A DNA stretch of 6,694 nucleotides, from the NCBI GenBank assembly GCA_023426865.1, contig JAEZBT010000160.1, positions 1 to 6,694 of the forward strand, read 5' to 3'. This document shows, piece by piece, positions 1 through 6,614 of the stretch. The first letter of the stretch is position 1, and every line of letters begins with the position of its first letter. Made by a program: the position numbers and the translations under genes. Under the pieces are notes generated by a model, which had not been told where the DNA came from, made no database searches, and worked only from the letters and a program-made list of their open reading frames with translations. Origin of the DNA: Actinomycetes bacterium. GTDB taxonomy: Bacteria; Actinomycetota; Actinomycetes; Actinomycetales; Cellulomonadaceae.

Positions 1-73
1 TCCCGACGGCCGGCGAGCCGGTGGCGGAGCGCGTGGAGGACGAGCCGGCGGGCGACGAGCTCGCTGACCGGCG

Positions 74-77
<4 letters not shown>
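1..77 (+). CDS. lspA: C-terminal tail of a gene upstream of rluD, probably lspA (5' partial)
   Basis: Codons starting at position 3 stay open to a TGA at 75-77 and read as an acidic, charged tail ending ELADRR. Every codon but one (gct) ends in G or C, which fits a real reading frame in this genome; a second frame is closed by a TGA at 65-67. No catalytic or membrane segment of the protein is inside the window. The name lspA (lipoprotein signal peptidase II, an inner-membrane aspartic protease) is inferred only from gene order: in many actinobacteria lspA lies directly before the RluD-family gene, and LspA proteins there often carry a charged, poorly conserved C-terminal tail. The stop overlaps the next start as GTGA, which points to one transcript and translational coupling. 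That this is the end of a gene is likely; that it is lspA is moderately likely. Confidence 0.55.
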
Positions 78-1012
<935 letters not shown>

Positions 1013-1020
1013 CCGGGCCG

Positions 1021-1050
1021 TGAGACGCGCCGGCGCCCGGCCCTGAGACG
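1021..1050 (+). repeat. 7-bp direct repeat TGAGACG flanking a small hairpin
   Basis: TGAGACG occurs at 1021-1027 and 1044-1050, 23 bp apart. Between the copies lies a short inverted repeat, GCCGG (1029-1033) and CCGGC (1037-1041), around a 3-nt loop. It lies just after rluD. It may be a protein-binding site, part of a termination region, or chance in GC-rich DNA; no function is assigned. Confidence 0.3.
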
Positions 1051-1059
1051 ACACGCGGG

Positions 1060-1075
1060 GCGCCCCCCCGGGCGC
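1060..1075 (+). terminator. GC-only hairpin between rluD and dnaE, possible weak terminator
   Basis: GCGCCC at 1060-1065 pairs perfectly with GGGCGC at 1070-1075 around a loop of four C. An alternative pairing uses the overlapping palindrome GGGGCGCCCC at 1057-1066. No T-run follows. U-less hairpins can terminate transcription in actinobacteria, and the place (48 bp after the rluD stop, 25 bp before the dnaE -10) suits a separator of the two transcripts. In DNA this rich in G and C such stems also arise by chance. Confidence 0.35.
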
Positions 1076-1099
1076 GGCGGGGCTGTCGGGACGCCCGCC

Positions 1100-1105
1100 T
1101 AGAAT
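1100..1105 (+). promoter_or_regulatory. -10 element TAGAAT of a probable leaderless dnaE promoter
   Basis: TAGAAT fits the actinobacterial housekeeping -10 pattern TANNNT and stands out in a gap made almost wholly of G and C. It ends 7 nt before the dnaE ATG, so transcription would begin at or next to the A of the start codon and the mRNA would have no leader. No purine-rich ribosome-binding site lies before the ATG, which agrees. No convincing -35 hexamer is seen around 1077-1082. Confidence 0.6.
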
Positions 1106-1112
1106 CGCCGCC

Positions 1113-4100
1113 ATGGCCGCCGCAGGAGACTTCGCCCACCTGCACGTGCACACCGAGTACTCGATGCTCGACGGCGCGGCCAAGATCGACGAGCTGCTGG
1201 CCGAGGTCAAGGCGCACGGGCAGAGCTCGGTCGCCATGACGGACCACGGCTACCTCTTCGGGGCCTTCGAGTTCTGGAGCAAGGCGCGCGCGGCCGGGGT
1301 GAAGCCGATCATCGGCCTCGAGGCCTACGTCACGCCCGGGACCAGCCGCTTCGACAAGACACGGGTGCGCTGGGGCGAGCAGCACCAGCGCGACGACGAC
1401 GTCTCGGCGGGCGGCGCCTACACGCACCTCACGCTGTGGGCGCGCGACAACGAGGGCCTGCACAACCTGTTCCGGCTCGGCTCGATGGCCTCACTCGACG
1501 GCCAGATGGGCAAGTGGCCGCGCATGGACCTGGAGCTGCTCCAGCGGTACTCGCGCGGGCTGTCCGTGGGCACCGCCTGCCCGTCGGGCGAGATCCAGAC
1601 GCGCCTGCGCCTCGGCCAGTACGACCAGGCCGTGCGCGCGCTCGGCGAGCTCCAGGACGTCTTCGGCAAGGAGAACGTCTACGTCGAGCTCATGGACCAC
1701 GGCGCGGAGATCGAGACGCGCGTCTTCAAGGACCTGATCCGGATCGCGCAGGACGTCGGCGCGCCGCTGCTCGCGACGAACGACTCCCACTACGTGCGAC
1801 CGGAGCACCACGACGCGCACGACGCGCTCCTGTGCATCAACTCCGGCTCGACGCTGGCTGACCCCGACCGCTTCAAGTTCGACGGCGACGGCTACCACGT
1901 GCGGTCCACCGAGGACATGCTGCGCCTGTTCGCCGAGCTGCCCGAGGCGTGCACCAACACACTGCGTCTGGCCGAGCAGTGCGACGTCTCGTTCACGACG
2001 GCCTCCGACGGCGCGAACTTCATGCCGCGCTACCCGACGCCGCCCGGCGAGGACGAGACGAGCTGGTTCATCAAGGAGGTCGAGCGGGGCCTCGCCGTCC
2101 GCTACCCGGCCGGGATCCCCGACCACGTGCGCAAGCAGGCTGAGTACGAGACCCAGGTCATCACGCAGATGGGCTTCCCGGGGTACTTCCTCGTGGTCGC
2201 CGACTTCATCAACTGGGCCAAGGACCACGGGATCCGCGTCGGCCCCGGTCGCGGCTCCGGTGCCGGCTCGATGGCCGCGTACGCGATGCGCATCACCGAC
2301 CTGGACCCGCTCCAGCACGGACTGATCTTCGAGCGGTTCCTCAACCCCGACCGCGTCTCGATGCCCGACTTCGACGTCGACTTCGACGAGCGCCGGCGCG
2401 GCGAGGTCATCAGGTACGTCACGGAGAAGTACGGCGAGGACCGCGTCGCGCAGATCGTCACCTACGGCACGATCAAGGCCAAGCAGGCCCTCAAGGACTC
2501 GGCCCGGCTGCTCGGCTACCCATTCGCCGTGGGGGAGAAGCTCACCAAGGCGATGCCGCCCGCCGTCATGGGCAAGGACATCCCGCTGTCCGGGATCTTC
2601 GACAAGGGGCACCCCCGGCACGCGGAGGCCGAGGAGTTCCGCCAGCTGCACTCCACCGACCCGGACGCGCAGGCCGTGGTGACCCTCGCGCGGGACATCG
2701 AGGGCCTCAAGCGCCAGTGGGGCGTGCACGCAGCGGGCGTGATCATGTCGAGCGAGCCGCTCATCGACATCATCCCGATCATGCGCCGTCCGCAGGACGG
2801 CGCGATCATCACCCAGTTCGACTACCCCACCTGTGAGGGCCTCGGCCTGATCAAGATGGACTTCCTCGGGCTGCGGAACCTGACGATCCTCGACGACGCT
2901 CTCGAGAACATCGTCATGAACGGCAAGGACCCGGTCGAGCTCGAGTCGCTCACGCTCGACGACAAGGCCACCTACGAGCTCCTGGGCCGCGGCGACACCC
3001 TCGGTGTCTTCCAGCTCGACGGCGGCGGCATGCGCACGCTGCTCCGGCTCATGCGGCCGGACAACTTCGAGGACATCTCCGCCGTCGGCGCGCTGTACCG
3101 GCCGGGCCCGATGGGCGCGAACTCGCACACGAACTACGCGTTGCGCAAGACGGGCCAGCAGCCGGTGGTGCCGATCCACCGGGAGCTCGAGGAGCCTCTG
3201 CGCGACATCCTGGACACGACCTACGGCCTGATCGTGTACCAGGAGCAGGTCATGGCCATCGCGCAGCGGGTGGCGGGCTACAGCCTCGGCCAGGCGGACA
3301 TCCTGCGTCGCGCGATGGGCAAGAAGAAGAAGGCCGAGCTGGACAAGCAGTTCGCGGCCTTCTCCGCGGGCATGGCCGAGCGCGGCTTCTCGATGGACGC
3401 CGTGAAGACGCTGTGGGACATCCTGCTGCCGTTCAGCGACTACGCGTTCAACAAGGCCCACTCCGCCGCGTACGGCGTCGTGTCGTACTGGACCGCCTAC
3501 CTCAAGGCCAACTACGCGACCGAGTACATGGCGGCGCTGCTCACGAGCGTGCGCGACGACAAGGACAAGTCGGCTCTGTACCTCGGCGAGTGCCGGCACA
3601 TGGGCATCACCGTGCTGCCGCCCGACGTGAACTCCTCGTCGGCGAACTTCACGGCCGTCGGCAGCGACATCCGCTTCGGCCTGACGGCCGTGCGCAACGT
3701 GGGGGCGAACGTCGTCGAGGCGATCGTCGCGGCGCGCGAGCAGAAGGGCGACTTCACGTCCTTCACCGACTTCCTCGACAAGGTGCCCGCCGTCGTGTGC
3801 AACAAGCGGACGATCGAGTCGCTCATCAAGGCCGGTGCGTTCGACTCGCTCGCGCCCTCGCGCCGCGCCCTGCTGCTGGTCCACGAGCAGGCGGTGGACG
3901 CCGTCGTCGGGATCAAGCGCAAGGAGGCGGAGGGGCAGTTCGACCTCTTCGCGGGGATGGGCGCGGACGACGACGCCGTCACGGTCACCGTCGAGGTCCC
4001 GGACGTGCCGGACTGGGACAAGAAGCAGCGGCTCGCGTTCGAGCGGGAGATGCTCGGCCTGTACGTCTCCGACCACCCGCTGTCCGGGCTGGAGCACGTG

Positions 4101-4652
4101 CTGGCCACGGCGTCGGACTGCTCGATCACCACGCTCACGGCCGACGAGACCCGCCCTGAGGGCTCGGCCGTCACCGTGTGCGGGCTCATCACGTCGCTCC
4201 AGCGGAAGATGTCCAAGAACGGCAACCCGTGGGCCGTCGTGACGCTGGAGGACATCGACGGCTCGATCGAGGTCCTCTTCTTCGGCGAGACGTACCTGAG
4301 CTACGCCACGATGCTCGCGGAGGACGCCGTGGTGACCGTGCGCGGCCGCGTGCGCCGGCGCGACGACGCCGTGCAGCTCCAGGCGATGGAGGTGTCCCTG
4401 CCGGACGTCTCGGCCGCCGACTCACGTCCCGTGACGATCACGATGCCGGTCAGCCGGTGCACACCCCCGGTCGTCGAGCGGCTGCGCGAGATCCTGGGCG
4501 CGCACCCCGGGGTGACGCAGGTCAACCTGCGTCTCACGCAGCCCGGGCGCGCGACGGTGATGCGGCTGGAGGACACGCTGCGGATCGAGCGGTCGTCCGC
4601 GCTGTTCGGCGATCTCAAGGCCCTGCTCGGCCCCGGCTGCCTCGTCCCGTAG
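1113..4652 (+). CDS. dnaE: DNA polymerase III alpha subunit (DnaE1 type), replicative polymerase with PHP domain
   Basis: This 1179-aa protein is the catalytic subunit of the replicase. The N-terminal PHP domain (about 8-290) opens with HLHVHTEYSMLDGA, and its predicted metal ligands are all present: H11, H13, D20, H45, E70, H105, C156, D224 and H226. In M. tuberculosis DnaE1 the matching set forms the 3'-5' proofreading exonuclease. The polymerase core includes GPGRGSGAGS (377-386), the catalytic aspartates D421 and D423 in PDFDVDF (418-424) and D583 in KMDFLGLRNLT. QFDLF at 942-946 matches the internal beta-clamp binding motif. An OB-fold covers about 1017-1095. Length is typical of actinobacterial DnaE1, with no intein or frameshift. 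The ATG at 1113 gives the usual short lead before HLHVH and lies 7 nt after TAGAAT. DnaE2 (the ImuC mutasome polymerase) is unlikely given the full PHP ligand set, the clamp motif and the lspA-rluD neighbourhood. Confidence 0.97.
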   Translation: MAAAGDFAHLHVHTEYSMLDGAAKIDELLAEVKAHGQSSVAMTDHGYLFGAFEFWSKARAAGVKPIIGLEAYVTPGTSRFDKTRVRWGEQHQRDDDVSAGGAYTHLTLWARDNEGLHNLFRLGSMASLDGQMGKWPRMDLELLQRYSRGLSVGTACPSGEIQTRLRLGQYDQAVRALGELQDVFGKENVYVELMDHGAEIETRVFKDLIRIAQDVGAPLLATNDSHYVRPEHHDAHDALLCINSGSTLADPDRFKFDGDGYHVRSTEDMLRLFAELPEACTNTLRLAEQCDVSFTTASDGANFMPRYPTPPGEDETSWFIKEVERGLAVRYPAGIPDHVRKQAEYETQVITQMGFPGYFLVVADFINWAKDHGIRVGPGRGSGAGSMAAYAMRITDLDPLQHGLIFERFLNPDRVSMPDFDVDFDERRRGEVIRYVTEKYGEDRVAQIVTYGTIKAKQALKDSARLLGYPFAVGEKLTKAMPPAVMGKDIPLSGIFDKGHPRHAEAEEFRQLHSTDPDAQAVVTLARDIEGLKRQWGVHAAGVIMSSEPLIDIIPIMRRPQDGAIITQFDYPTCEGLGLIKMDFLGLRNLTILDDALENIVMNGKDPVELESLTLDDKATYELLGRGDTLGVFQLDGGGMRTLLRLMRPDNFEDISAVGALYRPGPMGANSHTNYALRKTGQQPVVPIHRELEEPLRDILDTTYGLIVYQEQVMAIAQRVAGYSLGQADILRRAMGKKKKAELDKQFAAFSAGMAERGFSMDAVKTLWDILLPFSDYAFNKAHSAAYGVVSYWTAYLKANYATEYMAALLTSVRDDKDKSALYLGECRHMGITVLPPDVNSSSANFTAVGSDIRFGLTAVRNVGANVVEAIVAAREQKGDFTSFTDFLDKVPAVVCNKRTIESLIKAGAFDSLAPSRRALLLVHEQAVDAVVGIKRKEAEGQFDLFAGMGADDDAVTVTVEVPDVPDWDKKQRLAFEREMLGLYVSDHPLSGLEHVLATASDCSITTLTADETRPEGSAVTVCGLITSLQRKMSKNGNPWAVVTLEDIDGSIEVLFFGETYLSYATMLAEDAVVTVRGRVRRRDDAVQLQAMEVSLPDVSAADSRPVTITMPVSRCTPPVVERLREILGAHPGVTQVNLRLTQPGRATVMRLEDTLRIERSSALFGDLKALLGPGCLVP

Positions 4653-4668
4653 GTGCGGCGGGCCGGGC

Positions 4669-4684
4669 CGGGCGGCGACGCCCG
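4669..4684 (+). terminator. Hairpin with GCGA (GNRA) loop after dnaE, possible terminator
   Basis: CGGGCG (4669-4674) pairs with CGCCCG (4679-4684) around the loop GCGA, a GNRA-type tetraloop that would make a stable RNA hairpin. It starts 16 nt after the dnaE stop and ends 9 nt before the next -10 element. No T-run follows, so factor-independent termination is uncertain. It may instead protect the 3' end of the dnaE mRNA, or be chance. Confidence 0.4.
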
Positions 4685-4693
4685 CCGGGATGA

Positions 4694-4699
4694 CAGACT
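4694..4699 (+). promoter_or_regulatory. -10-like element CAGACT of a probable leaderless promoter for the split-barrel gene
   Basis: CAGACT ends 6 nt before the GTG at 4706. It differs from TANNNT only in the first base and is followed by CGCCGG, closely like the sequences before dnaE (TAGAAT then CGCCGCC) and hisD (TAGACT then CGCGGGC). Transcription would start at or next to the start codon. No -35 is recognisable; the -35 region overlaps the hairpin at 4669-4684. Confidence 0.45.
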
Positions 4700-4705
4700 C
4701 GCCGG

Positions 4706-5113
4706 GTGATCGCCCTGACCCCCGAGCAGCGCGTCTTCGTCGTCGAGCGGCACCTGGCCACGCTCACCACGCTGCGGCCCGACGGCACCCCGCACGTCGT
4801 CCCGGTGGCCTTCACCTGGGACGCCGAGCGGGGGACTGCCATCACGACCACGCGCGAAGGTTCGGCCAAGGTGCGCAACATCGAGGACGCGGCGGCGCGG
4901 GGCGTGCCGGCGCGTGGCGCGCTGTGCCAGGTCGACGGCGGACGGTGGCTCACGCTCGAGGGCGAGCTGACCGTCTCGCGCGACCCCGGGGTCGTCGCGG
5001 ACGCCGAGCGGCGGTACGCGGCGCGCTACCGGCACCTCGAGCCGTCGCCGACGCGCATCGTCCTGCGGCTCGTGGTCGACCGCGTCATGGGCTCCGCCTA
5101 CATGACGCGGTAG
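4706..5113 (+). CDS. PPOX-class (FDOR-type) F420/flavin-dependent split beta-barrel protein
   Basis: This 135-aa protein has the layout of the small pyridoxamine 5'-phosphate oxidase-like, F420-dependent family (Rv1155/Rv3369-like). An N-terminal helix leads into LATLTTLRPDGTPHVVPVAF (18-37), the first strands of the split barrel. AKVRNI follows at 54-59; its basic residues match the position that holds the cofactor phosphate in characterised relatives. Then come WLTLEGELTV (81-90) and a final strand RIVLRLVVDRV (117-127). Such proteins are cytoplasmic homodimers that bind F420 (some FMN, FAD or haem) and reduce varied substrates; the substrate here cannot be read from the sequence. Its short length is normal for the group. 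The GTG at 4706 is chosen because it lies 6 nt after a -10-like element and leaves the usual N-terminus. It sits alone between dnaE and hisD with no pathway neighbours. The family call is firm, cofactor F420 likely, function unknown. Confidence 0.85.
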   Translation: MIALTPEQRVFVVERHLATLTTLRPDGTPHVVPVAFTWDAERGTAITTTREGSAKVRNIEDAAARGVPARGALCQVDGGRWLTLEGELTVSRDPGVVADAERRYAARYRHLEPSPTRIVLRLVVDRVMGSAYMTR

Positions 5114-5124
5114 GGGCGGTAGGG
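5107..5124 (+). repeat. Perfect tandem 9-bp duplication spanning a stop codon
   Basis: GCGGTAGGG is present twice in direct tandem, at 5107-5115 and 5116-5124. The first copy holds the stop TAG (5111-5113) of the split-barrel gene. Because the unit is 9 bp, the second TAG (5120-5122) is in the same frame, giving two in-frame stops. It looks like a small slippage duplication that is neutral, or a backup stop. Confidence 0.7.
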
Positions 5125-5141
5125 ATTGCGCGGGGGGTCGG

Positions 5142-5151
5142 CGGCCGGCCG
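5142..5151. repeat. 10-bp perfect palindrome CGGCCGGCCG between the split-barrel gene and hisD
   Basis: CGGCCGGCCG is its own reverse complement and lies 58 bp before the hisD start. It may be an operator half, a small hairpin, or chance in GC-rich DNA. No T-run or other terminator sign follows it. Confidence 0.25.
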
Positions 5152-5166
5152 TCTCGCGGGACGTAT

Positions 5167-5194
5167 TGCCGACGCCTGCGGCCCGGGTGCCGAC
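5167..5194 (+). repeat. 7-bp direct repeat TGCCGAC, 21 bp apart, just upstream of the hisD -10
   Basis: TGCCGAC occurs at 5167-5173 and 5188-5194. The 21-bp spacing is two helical turns, so both copies face the same side of the DNA, and the second copy ends one base before TAGACT. The layout suits a regulator-binding site over the hisD promoter, but no known operator is recognised. The first copy belongs to TTGCCG, which resembles a -35 hexamer, yet it is about 24 bp from the -10, too far for a normal promoter. Confidence 0.35.
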
Positions 5195-5195
5195 C

Positions 5196-5201
5196 TAGAC
5201 T
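5196..5201 (+). promoter_or_regulatory. -10 element TAGACT of a probable leaderless hisD promoter
   Basis: TAGACT fits TANNNT and ends 7 nt before the GTG at 5209, the same spacing as at dnaE. No Shine-Dalgarno sequence lies before the GTG. The mRNA probably starts at or next to the start codon, which leaves no room for a leader peptide, T-box or attenuator in this transcript. Confidence 0.6.
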
Positions 5202-5208
5202 CGCGGGC

Positions 5209-6534
5209 GTGATCAGGATCGACCTGCGAGGCCGCCGCCTGTCGGCGCGCGAGCTCGCCGCCACGCTGCCCCGTCCCGAGCTCGACGTCGCGACCGCCGC
5301 CGAGCAGGTCGCCCCGCTCGTGGCGGACGTGCGGCACCGGGGCGCCGCCGCGCTGCGGGACCTCTCCGAGCGCCTCGACGGCGTGCGGCCGGAGCACCTG
5401 CGGGTCCCGGCGCAGGCGATCCGCGACGCCGTCGACACGCTCGACCCGCTGGTCCGCGCAGCGCTCACCGAGTCCATCCGACGCGCAAGGACGGTCCACG
5501 CCGCACAGGTGCCCGCCGCGTTCTCCGTGGACGTCGGGCCGGGGGCGCAGGTGCGGCAGCGCTGGCTGCCGGTCCGTCGGGTCGGTCTCTACGTCCCCGG
5601 TGGACTCGCGGTGTACCCGTCGTCGGTGGTCATGAACGTCGTGCCCGCGCAGGAGGCCGGCGTGGCGAGCCTCGCCGTCGCGAGCCCGCCGCAGCGGGCC
5701 CACGGCGGGCTGCCGCACCCGACCATCCTCGCCGCGTGCGCGCTGCTCGGCGTCGACGAGGTCTACGCGGTCGGCGGCGCGCAGGCGGTCGCGATGCTCG
5801 CCTACGGGGCCGCCGGGGACGGCGACCTCGACGGCGAGGTGCTGTGCGAGCCCGTCGACGTGATCACGGGCCCCGGCAACCAGTACGTGACGGCCGCCAA
5901 GCGCCTCGTGCGCGGCGTGGTGGGCATCGACTCCGAGGCGGGCCCGACCGAGATCGCCGTGCTCGCCGACGGGACCGCGGACCCCCGGCACGTCGCGGCG
6001 GACCTCGTCTCCCAGGCCGAGCACGGCCCCACGTCGGCCTCGGTGCTCGTGACCCACGACGCCGACCTCGCCGACGCCGTCGAGCGCGAGCTCGGGCCGC
6101 GGGTGGCCGCGACTCGGCACGCCGAGCGCGTGCGCACCGCGCTGGGCGGACCGCAGTCCGCCATCGTGCTCGTCGACGACCTGGACCAGGGGCTGGCCGT
6201 CTGCAACGCCTACGGCGCCGAGCACCTCGAGGTGCAGACGGCGGACGCCGCGCGGGTGGCCGAACGGGTCACGTCCGCGGGAGCGGTCTTCGTGGGCCCG
6301 TGGTCGCCGGTCTCGCTCGGGGACTACATGGCGGGCTCGAACCACGTCCTGCCCACCGGCGGCTGCGCCCACTTCTCGAGCGGGCTCGGCGTGCACAGCT
6401 TCCTGCGGGCCGTCCAGGTCGTGGAGTACGACGCGCCGGCCCTGGCGGCGCTCGCGGACCGCGTCGTCGCGCTCGCCCGGGACGAGGACCTGCCCGCCCA
6501 CGGTGAGGCCGTGCAGGCGCGCTTCGACGGCTAG
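5209..6534 (+). CDS. hisD: Histidinol dehydrogenase
   Basis: This 441-aa enzyme catalyses the last two steps of histidine synthesis, the NAD-dependent oxidation of L-histidinol through histidinal to L-histidine. It is a cytoplasmic zinc homodimer. Visible signatures are RRVGLYVPGGLAVYPSSVVM (123-142), VYAVGGAQAVAMLAYG (185-200), TGPGNQYVTAAKR (220-232) and the family pattern GIDSEAGPTEIAVLAD (239-254). Zinc ligands matching E. coli Q259, H262, D360 and H419 are Q269, H272, D372 and H431. The catalytic pair is E338-H339. All key residues are present and the length is normal. A short acidic insert (GDGDLDGE, 203-210) precedes the NAD-binding loop. The frame stays open upstream to an ATG at 4690, but that stretch overlaps the split-barrel gene in another frame; the GTG at 5209, 7 nt after TAGACT, gives the usual IRIDLRG start. 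Other his genes are expected downstream or elsewhere but none is seen here. Confidence 0.96.
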   Translation: MIRIDLRGRRLSARELAATLPRPELDVATAAEQVAPLVADVRHRGAAALRDLSERLDGVRPEHLRVPAQAIRDAVDTLDPLVRAALTESIRRARTVHAAQVPAAFSVDVGPGAQVRQRWLPVRRVGLYVPGGLAVYPSSVVMNVVPAQEAGVASLAVASPPQRAHGGLPHPTILAACALLGVDEVYAVGGAQAVAMLAYGAAGDGDLDGEVLCEPVDVITGPGNQYVTAAKRLVRGVVGIDSEAGPTEIAVLADGTADPRHVAADLVSQAEHGPTSASVLVTHDADLADAVERELGPRVAATRHAERVRTALGGPQSAIVLVDDLDQGLAVCNAYGAEHLEVQTADAARVAERVTSAGAVFVGPWSPVSLGDYMAGSNHVLPTGGCAHFSSGLGVHSFLRAVQVVEYDAPALAALADRVVALARDEDLPAHGEAVQARFDG

Positions 6535-6537
6535 GCA

Positions 6538-6574
6538 GGCCGCCCGGGTCACGGGTGCCCCGAGCCGGGCGTCC
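6538..6574 (+). terminator. Strong nested hairpin just after hisD, probable terminator
   Basis: CGCCCGG (6541-6547) pairs perfectly with CCGGGCG (6565-6571). The stem extends past one mismatch by two more pairs (6538-6539 with 6573-6574). Within its loop, CGGG (6552-6555) pairs with CCCG (6559-6562), making a two-tier hairpin. It starts within 7 nt of the hisD stop. No T-run follows. This is the best terminator candidate in the window, and suggests that hisD ends or weakens its transcript here rather than reading fully into the next gene. Confidence 0.5.
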
Positions 6575-6584
6575 CGGCCCTTGA

Positions 6585-6600
6585 GGCGCGCGCCGATCGG
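6585..6600. promoter_or_regulatory. Overlapping palindromes upstream of the last gene, possible operator
   Basis: GGCGCGCGCC (6585-6594) and CCGATCGG (6593-6600) are each perfect palindromes and share two bases. A wider inverted repeat, CGGCCC (6575-6580) and GGGCCG (6599-6604), brackets them. They lie 14-30 bp before the GTG of the truncated gene, where a promoter would be expected. TTGAGG at 6581-6586 could serve as a -35, but the matching -10 position, GATGCA (6604-6609), is poor. Function is unproven. Confidence 0.25.
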
Positions 6601-6614
6601 GCCGATGCACCTGC

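Noticed and set aside
1491..4097. 868-codon open frame on the - strand inside dnaE
   Set aside because: It lies wholly antisense to a clearly conserved polymerase. Its product is a V/R/L/D/H-rich sequence without recognisable motifs, the expected shadow of GC-ending codons.
1113..4652. Intein or split gene in dnaE
   Set aside because: DnaE inteins are known in some bacteria, but the reading frame is unbroken, normal in length, and all core motifs follow with usual spacing.
4301..5035. 244-codon - strand frame across the dnaE end and the split-barrel gene
   Set aside because: It covers two recognisable genes on the opposite strand and shows no family motif.
4690..5208. N-terminal extension of hisD by 173 codons to an ATG at 4690
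   Set aside because: It overlaps the split-barrel gene in another frame and encodes an A/R/G-rich peptide. HisD proteins normally begin close to IRIDLRG, and a -10 element sits just before GTG 5209.
5114..5208. Histidine leader peptide, T-box or attenuator before hisD
   Set aside because: There is no run of His codons, no T-box-like sequence and no terminator-antiterminator pair with a T-run. The -10 element next to the start codon suggests there is no leader.
5098..6552. 484-codon - strand frame opposite hisD
   Set aside because: It is antisense to a complete, well-conserved hisD and has the composition of a shadow frame.
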